A stretch of DNA of 64,000 nt from Bremia lactucae (GCF_004359215.1 NC_090610.1:13621752-13685751), one strand, 5' to 3'. Counted from the stretch's first letter, positions 28,060-39,219 are shown. The notes: generated by a model from the letters alone, not told the origin. Made by a program: numbers and translations.

Positions 28060-29523
28060 ATGTCGCTTATAAGCTCCAATTCGCCTCCGTTTAGGTCACA
28101 AGAATTGTCGGACCCTTTTATGTCTATGTTCATGACCCGCAATATTGGTGGCTATTGCATACTCGATAAATCGTCCATGGAGGAGCTTGTGTCTTTTTTG
28201 TCGCACTCGCGTCCGGAACTCCGCAAGTCGGCGTCTAGCTTGATAATTAAGCTGACGGCCTCGGATAAAAGTATGTTTCAATTATTGCAGCTTAAAGATC
28301 TGGACGTGGTGCAGAGCCTATGCCGAGCTGTGAGCGACATGCGACCCATTGCTGAAGATGCGATCAAAGCACTTATTAATCTTACCGCGGCTAATCCAAC
28401 GGCTTGCGAGCGTGCACTGAAGAATGACCTACTTAACCGCATAATGACTCAAGTGGAGGTCGACGACTGGCGCCTAACCGACTATTCCATGATGCTGCTG
28501 GCCAACGTGACTACAACGCCTGAGGGTGCCACAGCATTGCTTGGCTACGATGGAGAGGTCACAGATGCTACGATTGTGTTACGTGAGAAAAAAATTCGCA
28601 TGCTTACCAACTCTTTTTTAAAAGGAGAACCAGAGCCCGATGGGGTCGATGACAACACAGGCGAACCTAGGTGGGATGATGAGTACCAGTACGTAGCAAA
28701 TATCCTTGCCAATATCAGCCAACTTGAACAGGGTCGTAATTTTCTGCTTAAGATTCGTCAAAGCACGTCAGTTGCCGGTGCGCTCCTGCCGCAGCTTAAG
28801 TCGCCTAATGTCGTGCGTCGACGCGGGGTCTCTGCTACTTTCAAAAACTTGTGCTTTGACTCGGACAACCACTTCTACCTATATGACCAGCTAGACATCC
28901 CTACGCACATGATGATACTGCTTTCCGGTCCTGAAAAACTTGATGCGGATGACAAAGTAAACATGAATCCAGCTGTTTACTGCCAGGGCGATAAGAAAAA
29001 GCGCGAGTATGACAGACTAGTTCGTCTTGCTGCTGTCGAGAGCTTGCTGCTACTATGCACGACGCATAATGGCCGCAAAGACCTACGTCGCAAGAAAGTG
29101 TACCCCATTATCCGCAATGCTCACTTGATAGAGGTCGATGAGGAGATCAGCGACCAAATTTACAAGCTGGTTGATTTTCTTATTCGTGACGAAGAAGGCG
29201 AGGAGCCTGACTGGAACGAGATCCGAAATAAGTTACGTACTGCTGAGCAGGAAACTGGTGGTAGTGGCGTGATAGTGTCACCGTCGACTCCCGAAGCTCA
29301 ACATAAGATAATTAAGACTTTAACCGACACCGAGCTTGCCGTAAATCTTAAGATTAAGTCTACGCCTCTGAAGAAGCCCGTAGCAAATACATCCTCGAAT
29401 CTTGTATCGAGCGGAGAAGACGAGCAAGTTCCGGACGATGTTGCTGATGGGTTTTATAATGAAATTCTGGCACTTGATGTGACAAGCGACGAAGAGAAGG
29501 AAGAAAATCTCGGAATGGACTAA
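28060..29523 (+). CDS. HGH1: HGH1 homologue (armadillo-like eEF2-folding chaperone)
   Basis: Yeast HGH1 works with TRiC/CCT and Hsp90 in folding translation elongation factor eEF2; that role is transferred from the family. This is an uninterrupted, intron-free frame of 487 aa from ATG 28060. An in-frame GTG lies 12 bases upstream, but ATG is the natural start. The N-terminal half is armadillo-like helical repeats (MEELVSFLSHSRPELRKS, IAEDAIKALINLTA). Next is the DUF383-type region (YQYVANILANISQLEQGRNF) and the conserved core RRRGVSATFKNLCFDSDNH. Then comes the DUF384-type region (MILLSGPEKLDADDK, RLAAVESLLLLCTT, RKKVYPIIRNAHLIEVDE). An acidic Ser-rich tail ends the protein. It is convergent with cyclin B, with 214 bp between stop codons. 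Confidence 0.9.
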   Translation: MSLISSNSPPFRSQELSDPFMSMFMTRNIGGYCILDKSSMEELVSFLSHSRPELRKSASSLIIKLTASDKSMFQLLQLKDLDVVQSLCRAVSDMRPIAEDAIKALINLTAANPTACERALKNDLLNRIMTQVEVDDWRLTDYSMMLLANVTTTPEGATALLGYDGEVTDATIVLREKKIRMLTNSFLKGEPEPDGVDDNTGEPRWDDEYQYVANILANISQLEQGRNFLLKIRQSTSVAGALLPQLKSPNVVRRRGVSATFKNLCFDSDNHFYLYDQLDIPTHMMILLSGPEKLDADDKVNMNPAVYCQGDKKKREYDRLVRLAAVESLLLLCTTHNGRKDLRRKKVYPIIRNAHLIEVDEEISDQIYKLVDFLIRDEEGEEPDWNEIRNKLRTAEQETGGSGVIVSPSTPEAQHKIIKTLTDTELAVNLKIKSTPLKKPVANTSSNLVSSGEDEQVPDDVADGFYNEILALDVTSDEEKEENLGMD

Positions 29524-29737
29524 ATTAAAAAGTTGCATCGCCATACACATGCTATGGTCTATAAGTAATGCAGCCAATTACTTTCGCATAACAGTATGAT
29601 GTAAGCATGTGAAAAAGGAAATGAATGTGTATGCGATATCGTGTTCGACTCTACAAGATACGCGAAATCTTTAGCTAGTATATTAAATCCTTATCGTCGG
29701 CTGCTACACATAAATCTTACATTTGTAACTACCTGGC
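29524..29737. terminator. Convergent 3' region between HGH1 and cyclin B
   Basis: 214 bp separate the two stop codons. Both transcripts must terminate here or overlap. It is AT-rich with no further coding sign. Confidence 0.35.
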
Positions 29738-31515
29738 CTAGATGCTCTTGCGAAATGCCAGTGGCTCAGCGGCCACTGCCAAAAAGCGCGCCTTGCTGAA
29801 TTTTCGCCGCACAGCAGTGAGTTTCGCCAACTTTCCGACACCATTGTGAGCGTTCCATAGCATCTCCTTTATGTCATTGACACAGGAAGTCAGACTTTGT
29901 TCACTATAGGTCGAGTGATGCTCCATTGTTGACGACTGAGATCGTAAAAAGCATACGGTTACCAAGGTTATTTGCATGCAAACAAAATTAAATTAAGACA
30001 TACCCAAGCTGGAATATCCCTCATCTGTGTCCGGGCAACATATACTGCTGATGCGGCAATCGTAGATGGTAGATACTTAATCAATTTGTACTCCTGCAAG
30101 GAGCGGTCGATCACATAATGTGCGAAGTGCTCCACTCGATCATTGCAGGTGCGAGATGCTTTAATAAATCGCCTCATGAACTGAAACGCAGTTGGAAATG
30201 TCACCCGAAAACCTATGGTGGCAAGCATCTTCGCTTCCATCTGAAAAACTTCTTCGCGTGTATAGGCATTGTCGGTTATTTTAACAAATTCTTCGGCTTC
30301 CGGAGGATATATGTCTTCGTACTTTGAAGCAATAAACATTGCCGTTACACCTACTAGCTGAAGACGCCGACGTCCAATCGACAAGTTCTTTTCCAAGAAG
30401 TAGTCGATCAGGAGGATGGCAATGTGCAGAGTTTGTGATAGCAATCCGTACTTGTAGTGAACGTCAACCAGCCAATCCACGAGAATAGCGCGCATCTTCG
30501 AATTAATGTTTGATTGGTGAGCCATATACGAGCCGTTAGGCCTGCGATTCTTCTGCAAAATATTACCATCAAGTTAAGTATTTCAATACCTGTATAAGCA
30601 ATTAACACATCAACATCTTACCTCCGTCTCCAAGTGGTACTTTGTGATTTCCTCGGCGTACTGCCAGCAGGCGGTCGGATCATTTTTATCTTTTGAGTCA
30701 ATATCATGTTCTTTTTTTTCTATGGTGGGTGAAACGATGTTAAATTTGGGTGAGAGCTTGGAAATTTGGCCCATAGTTTCACACGTATTGACGACTAAAG
30801 TCACGCTGGAAGTGGATCGGCTCATCGGCTCAGTAATCGACGACGACGACGACCCACGAGCACACAATATTGGCGCGACGCTGGGGGCCGGGATGGCATG
30901 GCGACAGCCAACGCTGACGTGATCAAGGTTCCGCTTGCTAATATTAGCTGTAGCGACGAAGCAGTTGCTTTCGTTTATGTTTTCAAGATCCCTTTTGCTA
31001 GAGTTGGCTGTATTAAGCGAGCGACTGCCAATGTTCACGTTACGAAGGCTACGCTTACCAGCTGTTATTTTTTTTTTGAATACAGCGCCAGCAGTAGAGA
31101 GCGAAGTGCTCATAGAGCTGACAGTGGACTTTTTAATCTGCAAAACGATATACAAGTTACGCTCCTATCATCGCACGACAAGTGAATATCATTTTACATA
31201 CGCTGATCCGGTTGGTCGCATTACCCAGCACTGAGCGTCTATTCGTCACATCCCCAAGGGCGGTACGACGAATTCCACCGTTAGAATCGGTTTTCGGCTG
31301 CTTTGTTAATCGGAAGTGCTTCTCGGCGTTTCCAGCTTCCTCAGCATTCTCCTCAATTTGGCGCTACACAGCGCAAAACAACTTGAGGTCAAGTCTCTAC
31401 GGTAATTATTCCATAAGTTGCTGACCTTTGCAGGGCGAAAGCCGTCTCGGTTTGTGAGTACTTCGTTTTCATTATTGATCCGAATGCTTCGGCGGACAAA
31501 TGACATGGCTGGCAA
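29738..31515 (-). CDS. B-type cyclin with destruction-box repeats
   Basis: B-type cyclins activate CDK1 for mitosis and are destroyed through the APC/C. My five-exon model is 31426-31515, 31202-31363, 30622-31137, 30004-30552 and 29738-29935. All introns are GT-AG, 62-69 bp, all phase 0, giving 504 aa. Without exons 1-2 the destruction box would be missed. That box is RTALGDVTN (residues 63-71), directly followed by a second RxxLxxxxN, RSVLGNATN (73-81). Residues 111-170 form degenerate ten-residue repeats (GKRSLRNVNI, SKRDLENINE, SKRNLDHVSV). The cyclin box is at about 265-400: MRAILVDWLVDVH, LQLVGVTAMFIASKYEDIYP, YTREEVFQMEAKML. The cyclin C-terminal fold follows (HYVIDRSLQEYK, TYSEQSLTSCV). 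The start may be Met1 or Met4 (MSFVRRSIR). Confidence 0.9.
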
Positions 31516-32100
31516 ATGTGCAAGGGGTCGATAGTACGTAGCGGAAGAACTTGATAAAGATGCGTCTGCTTGGCGCGAAACTATTTTGAGATGAAATGAA
31601 TCGTTTTTTTAATTTTAAACTGGCCTTTTCGACAAAGCTAGCTGTAATTTCAGTAAGTCGGTAAATTTGACATTATTTTTTTTCAACATGTCTAATAGAA
31701 AAGCGTGCGGGAATCTTTCCTCTAGGTTTGTAATGCTCGAAATGTTTTGTTTCTACTGGTGTCCGACAACATGATATTTCGGTATTTTAATATCGTCTAC
31801 AACAAGTTAACATCCTTAATGAAATACAGTATAACCTGTCTCAATTCATAATGCTGGGACGCGAATTTCTGATACATGTAGAGAGTTATCATTTAAGACA
31901 GGGGTACTACTCCTAATCAAATAAATATTTCTTCTTATTGGAGGATGCGGCTATAAAAGAAAAGCTTTTCCCCCATTCCCCAAGAACAACTCAGCAGCAC
32001 ATTAATAATGCCTCTGAGAGGAGCACGCCACACCACAATGACGGACGATGTCCGTGTGCAGACATCACGCAGAGAATCCCCTGAGATGAAGCACACATCG
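31516..32100. other. Intergenic flank at the right end of the gene island
   Basis: It holds the cyclin B upstream region and AT-rich sequence. No coding sign or repeat homology was recognised until the LTR at 32101. Confidence 0.5.
31570..31580 (-). promoter_or_regulatory. Candidate E2F-type site upstream of cyclin B
   Basis: On the gene's own strand this reads TTTCGCGCCAA, a full match to the E2F consensus TTTSGCGCS, about 55 bp before the first ATG. Binding is inferred, not shown, and the motif is short. Confidence 0.4.
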
Positions 32101-32384
32101 TGTAGCGGGGCTACCTCGCTCCTAAAGTCAGAGGAAGACTTTCAGACTCAGAGAGTCACTTGTTTCTATTGAACTAATGGGTTAAACAACTCAGGGAGTC
32201 GTACAAGCTATAAAATCTTAAGGAATCCTAGTTCAAGGGATTCAGGGGTTCGAAGAACCAAGTGGCAACTACAATAAATGGGATTTAAGTAACTAACTAT
32301 TTAAAACTTAGATAGAACGGTATTTTATCCATAAACTAAATGTACCACAACAACGGTTCTCCAACCGATGTGTGCCCCAATACA
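32101..32384 (-). repeat. Fam4 LTR with internal deletion (284 bp)
   Basis: It matches both ends of the Fam4 LTR at 38736-39219 (TGTAGCGG..., ...GTGTGCCCCAATACA) but lacks about 190 bp of the middle. Confidence 0.75.
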
Positions 32385-32640
32385 ATCTGGTGAAGTGGCT
32401 AGGGTACCCCTCTTCTGAAAACTCTTGGGAGTTCGAGGTACCACTTCGGCAAGATTGACCGTACGCCGTTGACGTTTTTAAGCGCCAAGCTCAGGGTCAA
32501 CTCGCGTCAAACAACGCTTCCACCACTAAACATGGGATTAGGTGGATCTATAGCCTCAGTGCGGCTTCGATCCATGGTTGTACGGTCAACCGAAGCACTG
32601 AAATATCGGCTAGACCTTTCTTCGTTTCGTGGCAAAAATG
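32385..32640 (+). pseudogene. Fam4 chromodomain fragment, inverted
   Basis: The plus-strand frame reads VKWLGYPSSENSWEFEV, the Y-L-V-K-W-x-G-Y/E-x-x-W-E part of a chromodomain, followed by a tail (DVFKRQAQGQLASNN). It corresponds to the minus-strand pol end at 40262-40462 but points the other way from the rest of pol in this copy. Confidence 0.65.
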
Positions 32641-33370
32641 CCGAGCGTAACTGGCCTTTGGCCTTAAGCTTAGCGATATGGAAGCGAAGCTTCCGTTCCA
32701 AACGAACATCACCTCTATTCGCAGACTCTGACATTCCAGATATTACGAAGTCGGCGGGGCCGGTGAACCCAGTTCTCAAATGAGACTTCGTTTTCACTCC
32801 TTTTTCGTTTGGAAACAAAACGATCGGAATTTCCCTCATGGAGGTTACCGAAGCCACATGGGCTTGATCACGTAAACGCGTCAGATACTGGCTTCGCGTC
32901 ATTACCTTTTAGCGTAAGGTATTGCTCATGAAGAGCGTCGCGGGCAGCGATCTCCTCCGGCGTCCTCGCCAGGTCACCAGAGATCCAGATGGCCAAGCTA
33001 TGACCCGTTTATCTCTTTGAGACGCTCGTCCGCACTACGCGGAGTGAATCTATATTCACTATGAGCTTTAGCTTTTGCTATCTCGACAACTCGACGACGA
33101 GCTCTTTCCTCTATGAGGATTATCTGCTCTTGCTCTTCATCAAGCGGATTCGTAATGATGTTGGACTCAGGGTCCCGTGTCCTGCTCAATGCAGTTGAGA
33201 CCACGTTCTGGGAACGGATTCGGGGCCCGCCGACGTTCACCCGGAGGAGAAGGCGTGAGCGAACGCCGCTCTTTTTCCTCCTCCTCTGATTGAGAGTGAC
33301 TTTCAAAGTCCAGCATTCCCTCATCGTCGAGGTAGGTGCTCAGAGTCTGTGACTCACGCTTGATTGTCAT
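32507..33370 (-). pseudogene. Fam4 extra ORF antisense to pol (copy in inverted block)
   Basis: It starts MTIKRESQTLSTYLDDEG at 33370. It continues through an acidic/Arg segment (SQSEEEEKERRSLTPSPP, ERRRAPNPFPERG), a charged helix (DEEQEQIILIEERARRRVVE) and SEYRFTPRSADERLKE. After frame breaks near 33180 and 33000 comes ARTPEEIAARDALHEQYLT, then an open stretch of 131 codons (32902-32507): MTRSQYLTRLRDQAHVASVT, IPIVLFPNEKG, GFTGPADFVISGMSES, ending in SGGSVV. The same frames occur on the opposite strand at 39331-40280. No known domain is recognised. The strand relative to the chromodomain (plus, 32385-32640) is opposite, as in the other families. Confidence 0.6.
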
Positions 33371-33480
33371 TAGACAAAGGAATAAAAAACACAACCGAAC
33401 GGTTAGCTGTTAAGGTTTCAACCTCAAAGAGGAAATGAAGCGAATGTTGTCACTCGGTGTCAACATTCTGATGGGGGAGG
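33371..33480. other. Leader of the inverted block with purine tract
   Basis: It ends GATGGGGGAGG (33470-33480), the Fam4 purine tract that elsewhere abuts the 3' LTR (39220-39233). Here it abuts integrase sequence, marking the inversion breakpoint. Confidence 0.6.
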
Positions 33481-36400
33481 AACTGGTATTGACCCTCATG
33501 ACGACGTCGCTTTAAAAATTCTCAGCATGAAACTGAAGGTCCCCCGCGCATCAAGCAGCGCGGGAGGTGCCGAAATTTCGGCGAGAGCATTTGATGCTCT
33601 ACGGCACGAGGTGCAACTTCTTCGTGAGGTCCTTGCTCGGGTTGAAAGCTCTTTTGAGGCGGTTCGGGACCGTCTTTCGACGCTGGAGCGTCAGCAGCTC
33701 GCGTAGAGGGCCAGTTGGATATCCTGGTGAGGATGCAGTCTGCGGCACGACCGCCTGTCTCGGCGCAAGCGCCTTTAAGTCCACGTGGAAGGGTCTCGAT
33801 AAGGCTAAAGCAAGCCAACGTAGAACACTGGGTGTGTACGCAGCTTGCTAGAAAGGTTTTGCGTATAAGGTAGGCCCTGCTTGACCACGACCGTAAATGC
33901 ACGGGCGCAACTTGGTCTTGAAGACCGCGAAAACCAAGTTAGTAGGTAGGTTCTTAGCGCTTAAGAAAGCTCGTTCTCCGACCATATAAGAATTAATACA
34001 GCTTCTGCTTTTGGCATCTGCTTGTTCTTTCTGTTTGCCTTGGCTATCAGCCATCGTATCCCTTACATGTCTTATGACACTAAATCGCGTCGCAAGAAAC
34101 TCGCTTACTTGTTTCCGAACGGTAACGGGGCTGAAATCAGCAAGCCTATCGGCTAATTCACCCCCATCAAGCCCTGAGCCACGCAGTGAAATCAGTAACG
34201 GAATGCGTGGGTGGGTGAGACCGTTGACATAGAACCGAGTATAGCCTGTAGAGGCATGTACAGCGTTATTTAACGCGAATTCTACCCCACTAAAAGCATT
34301 CAGCTCCAGGGCTTTGGCGTCTGAGCACACACACTGCGTCAAATCGTCTTCAATGACGCGATTGACACGTTCAGTTTGACCATCGGTCTGCGGATGGTCT
34401 GCGGATGGTCTGCGGTGGACATGTCCAATCTGGTGCCAGCCACTTGTAAAATTGATTTCCAGAATTTATGCGTCCCGATCAGAGACAATTGCCACTGTCA
34501 AACCGTGTTGTCGAAACACGCGATCGATGGACAGCCTCGCTGTACCTTCATTATCAGTGGTACCCGGCACAGCCGCTAAGTGAGCCATTTTGCTCAATCG
34601 CTCAACAAAACCACTATGCCAGAGGTGCCGGCCAACAAAATCCATACTAATGGACTCCAACACCCTATGGGTACAGGCAGACGTGCCAGTGGCGCAAGAG
34701 CATGCGCCGAGAGTTTGACCCGTTGGCAAGTTTCGCATGTGCGAACGCACGTGCTGACCCATTTATAAAGTTAGGGCCACCAATGAATCTGGCTTACAGA
34801 GCCGTAGGTCTTTTTCTACCGAGATGACCACTAAGGATAGTATCGTGTGCCTCAAAGAGGATTCGGTACTTCAAATCCTCATTATGAGGAACAACGACGC
34901 GCGGAGGATCCACAGCGTCCGTGCAATAAAGCAACAGGTCGTTATAGATAGAAATCGATGTAACCTTGCACGCAAACGTGCCGACAATTCAAAACCCGAT
35001 TCAGTGCTCTTTAGAGCTCGTAGCAGAGCGACACACTGTTCATCCTTGGCGTAAACAGAACGGATTAATTCAGCAAGAGGCGACATAATCCGGCCTGCGT
35101 GATAACGCATCGGCCAAAGCATTCTGCTTGCAGGCTTATACTTCACCTCGAAGTTGTATTCCGCGAAAAAGGATAGCCCTCGGGCCATTCTCTGCGAGAG
35201 ATGGGGCGACTTAGTCGCAGTGCGTAATGACGCGTGATTTGTATATATCACAAACGGCTTAGAGCCGAGCAGATGATCTCTGAATTTGACGAGAGCATTC
35301 TTCATAGCAAGTAACTCTTTGTCGTGAACTGGGTAGTTCTTTTCCGCAGCGTTAAGCTGTCTAGAGTCGAACGCAAAAACACGTTCACGCCCATCAACAT
35401 CTGTTTGTAACAGAGCACTGCCAATGGCAAAATCCGAAGCGTCGCAGACGAAACTGATAGTCCGATTTAAATTTGGCAGTGCCAGGATCGGGGCATGTAA
35501 AAGAGTATCCTTAAATGCTCTAAAAGCATTATGTTCGGTGCTAGTCCAGCACCATTCTGTATCCTTTTTAAGAAGATTCGATAATGGACTAACCATATCA
35601 GCGTAATTTTCGCTGTATTTGTGTAAATAATTGGCGAGGCCCAACCACTTACGCAAATCCTTTTGGTTTTTAGGAACCGGCCAATCTACAATGACTTTTA
35701 CCTTAGCGGGATCCGCCCTCAGGTCACGCTTCCCCATGAAGCACCCTAAGAAATTAATTTTGTCTGCTCCAAAAAAGCATTTAGATGCATTGGCATACAA
35801 TTTGTTTGCGCGCATGCACTCGAGCACTAAGTCTAAATGGTTGGCCATATCCGACCAACCCTGCTCCGCACGACTATGGACAAAAATGTCATCGAAATAA
35901 GTCTGTGCATAACCTCGATGAGGGCAAGACAGTTGCGTCACTAGACGATTAAAGGTAGCCGAGGCGTTGGAGAGCCTTGTGGCATAAACAACCACTCCCA
36001 TAGCATGCCGCTTGGGGTGCTAATCGCTGTAAGCGGGATATCACTAGCTCGCTCGAGCAATTAGTAGTAACCATCGACTAAGTCCACTGCACTGTACATT
36101 GTATATCCCACCATATTGTTCTGAAGAACATCCTTTCTAGTCATGGGGGTTTGTGCTGGTATAGTGACAGCATTATGCTCATTATAAGCATGAACAATGC
36201 GCCATTGACCATCTGGCTTTTTGACACAAAATGTCGGTGTCGAATGAGGAGATTTGCTCTCTCGTACCATTCCAGCCTCGTGCTTAGCACGGAAGAAATC
36301 ATCAATGACGTCACACTGCTCCCTTGGTAAAGGCCATTATCTTGTGGCACAGTATTTGGTTCCCAGAACCAAGTCAATTTCATGACGAACACCTCTATCC

Positions 36401-36940
36401 GGAGGTAAAACAGATGGTGGATTATTACATACCAAATCTTGGAATTCCTTAATCAAGGAAGAAAAGGGATCCGTAGGATCTTTAAGGATCGATGACCCAT
36501 TTCGCGCACTAAGTGCAGCTTTTGTGTCATCCAGGACAGCTTCGTCTAGAAATGACGATGAGATAAACTCAATTGTTGGTCGAATGACCACCATTTTAGA
36601 TCGCTTCGTGTCCATCCCGTCTTGGAGTGGAGACAATACGTCTCTTAGAGGCCGAGACATTCACGTCTTCGGGTTTTCCAGCCTGTATTGGTTCTATACA
36701 AGACATGGTGTCTAATTTGACATCCGACAAGGAGTTAGGTAACTCAACTTCCTTATCCAGCGAACGTTTACGTGTCGCTTTGCGTGCATTAGGAGGGCTT
36801 GACCCAAAATGCCCTGGCGAACCGCCAATAGTGTCACTATTGACACTCAGTATGGTGCCACCTCGGCCGACCACACTCGGTGGACTTAGACGTGCCACTC
36901 GACGTATCTCAGGGATATTGCACCCTTGATAATTCAGCCT
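33481..36940 (-). pseudogene. Fam4 pol (RT, RNase H, integrase), left copy
   Basis: Minus strand. The linker is at 36596-36898. RT begins at 36337-36660 (DRGVRHEIDLVLGTKY) and continues at 36061-36270 (RESKSPHSTPTFCVKK, YSAVDLVDGYY). A frame of 376 codons (34871-36001) then carries RT motif YFDDIFVHSRA, the connection domain, and RNase H (FVCDASDFAIGSALLQ, HDKELLAMKNALVKF). The usual YTDHASL of RNase H reads YTNHASL, losing an active-site-region Asp. The integrase core is at 34466-34762 (ISMDFVGRHLW, AIVSDRDA), with its second part at 33848-34342 (NNAVHASTGY). Several stops separate the frames, so it is not functional as it stands. Confidence 0.85.
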
Positions 36941-37602
36941 TAGACCAACAATGCTTTCAGCATTCAGTCAATCGTTATTACAACGAGTATCACTCGACAG
37001 AGTACGTGCCGTTCCACTTATTTCTGCTGAGGCGGGCTCAGAATTAATGGTTTTCACATTAGAGTTTATTAACTCAGACATGCCAATGTCTAAAACACTG
37101 ACAGACGCATTCAATTATCCGCGCCAATAACGCTTTTGTTTAGCAAAGGGGGGTTCATGACTCCAAAACTTTGCTAGGAAGATTGCGCGTGGCGCCTAAG
37201 GTCTTAGACCTCCAATCGATCCATGGCTAATGGTGTTCTATCCAGGCCATACCAACGATGAGATCATATCTCGAATCCAAGTCATGGACGAGACAGCGTT
37301 CCATACTGTCAAAAGTTTAGAAACTTTAAACCTAAGTTCAATGGAACTTTGGGAATAGTGACACGAGTCCCAGTCGCTAAGCGAACAATGAATGTATCAC
37401 CTTCATGCGCTCTTAGCGCCTCAACGTATCGTTGACTTCCTTCAAGGAAAAGGCGTCGAGCAGAATTGCAAGACGCTCCTGAGTCAATTAAAATTGACCA
37501 CGGCTTATCAAAGCCCTTTACAGTCGCTTGAGCGACTAGCAAGCCAGGCTTGTACTCTCGCCCCGTGACATTGAGCACCGAGCTAATTGAAGCTAGGTTC
37601 AT
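36941..37602 (-). pseudogene. Fam4 aspartic protease, left copy
   Basis: The frame at 37309-37602 starts MNLASISSVLNVTGREYKPG and carries the intact active site SILIDSGASCN, then FIVRLATGTRV. It ends at a stop within the LKFLNF region, with the rest (YDLIIGMAWI-like sequence) continuing in another frame to about 37190. It is identical in sequence to 43373-44034. Confidence 0.75.
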
Positions 37603-38675
37603 TTTATTCTCACCTCATAGAGGTTCAACAGAGCCTAGGACTTCCCCAGTAGCGCGCCCCACACCTACTGGGTATCGACGTTTTCCCGCACCGTACTAGA
37701 TCTCTGGCATAGGTTGGAGTTGGAGCTCTTTCGAGCTTTACGCGAATTTCGAAGAGGGCAGGCCGGACGTGAATGTTTCGTGCTTCCGCACATATAACAT
37801 CTACGGATGGTCTTATGCTGTTTCACAGCTTGTAGAGCCTCTTCTCCTTCCTCAACGAGGCTTAAATCCGTAGGTTTCGCTCTATTAGACGAAACCCATG
37901 TGCTCGAAGAGCTTGTACAGGCGTGCTAACGCGAGCAGACTTAAAGTCAAACTCGGCGCATAGCGCTATGGCAACTGTCTCTTCGAACGTAGCCGGATGA
38001 GATCGGAATAATTCCGTCCGGGCAACGCCCTCATTGAGACCCCTCATAAAGATGGTTACTACAATTGCTTCTTACATTGGGTCTTGATGCATAGATTCAA
38101 TGAGAGTTATCAACTCCTCGACGAAGTCGTAGGGTTCTTTTACCCTTTTGAGTCGCTAGGAGCCGTGCTCGCATGCGAAAAGCCGGATCAGGCGGTGCAA
38201 ACATGCTGGTCATTTGCTGTTTCAGCGAATCCCATGAGGGAAAAGCGTCGTTTATGGACGTGCTGTACGATAGTGCCCACTCCATGGCTCTAGCTCCAAG
38301 TTTGGAAATAGCCATAGCGACCTTTTGCCGTTCTGTTAGGAACAAGGCGGAATCAATGGACAATTTCATCTGCTTAATCCAAAAATGGAGATTTTCTCCC
38401 TCTTTTCCCTCAAATGTCTTCACATTTACAGTTAAAGGGAGAGCCCTCGGCTCTGAGTCAGTTACAGAGATGTACCGGGTTGGCATAGATGCCGCTAAGT
38501 GGTCCTGTGCCTGACCGATCAGGGAGGCTTCGTATCGCATGAAGGCTTTAAGCATTGCATGCAGGACCTCTGGTCCCCGGGAAATAATAAATTTCACGTG
38601 TTCAAGCCCAAATAAGGTTTTGAGCTTGTCATAAGCGGCGCGTTGCGCTTCTGACAGATCGGGAACCTCTTCCAA
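37603..38675 (-). pseudogene. Fam4 gag, left copy
   Basis: It starts MEEVPDLSEAQRAAYDKL at 38675. The capsid region includes [30 protein letters not shown] and MFAPPDPAFRMRARLL. One frameshift follows (near 38110), then homology continues as MRGLNEGVARTELFRSHP (38047) and the nucleocapsid knuckle CYMCGSTKHSRPAC (near 37790, a good CX2CX4HX4C). It is one of three Fam4 gag copies in the window. The primer site CCTGGTAGCACTCG and LTR lie just upstream. Confidence 0.8.
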
Positions 38676-38735
38676 TTTCGTGAGAATTAAGTCTTGTAAA
38701 GACTCAGGCGTAAATTGACTACGAGTGCTACCAGG

Positions 38736-39219
38736 TGTAGCGGAGCTACTTCGCTCTTAAAGTCAGAGGAAGACTTTCAGAGTCACCTTTTTCTATTGAA
38801 CTAATGGGTTTAACAACTCAGGGAGTCGTACAAGCTATTAAAGCTTAAGGAATTCTAGTTCAAGGGATTCAGGTGTTCGTAGAACCAAGTGGCAACTAGT
38901 GCCCAAGAGGATATACCTTAGAAAGGCTTCTATCTCTTACAGATCAATGCGCAAGCCTTAGGAAGGCACTTAACGCTTTAAGATCAAAAGAAGAACTTCA
39001 CTTTATTTAATTATTTAAATTTAAAAACCTTAAAAATTACCCTAGCTAATTTAAAATAAATTTTGGCCGCCAGATTTATATCTGGCGGCGACCTCATTTG
39101 TTACCAATAATATATGGGATTTAAGTAACTAACTATTTCAAAGTTAGATAAAGGGTATTTTACCCATAAAGTAAATGTACCACAACAACGGTTCTCCAAC
39201 CGATGTGTGCCCCATTACA
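38736..39219 (-). repeat. Fam4 LTR (484 bp), shared between two copies
   Basis: On the minus strand it starts TGTAATGGGGCACACATCGG and ends CTCCGCTACA followed by the primer site CCTGGTAGCACTCG (5' LTR for the left copy). On its other side CTGATGGGGGAGGG (39220-39233) is a purine tract (3' LTR for the right copy). Confidence 0.85.

Larger units (their letters stand above)
33481..39219 (-). mobile_element. Fam4 element sharing its 5' LTR with the next copy
   Basis: Minus-strand gag, protease, RT, RNase H and integrase in order, headed by the LTR at 38736-39219. The terminal block (chromodomain, extra ORF, purine tract) has been inverted (32385-33480) and is followed by a shrunken LTR (32101). 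The shared LTR gives the arrangement LTR-body-LTR-body-LTR. Confidence 0.7.

Noticed and set aside
30610..31155. Cyclin B starting at the ATG inside 31111-31155
   Set aside because: Upstream exons (31202-31363, 31426-31515) splice in phase and supply the destruction box, so the later ATG is not the true start.
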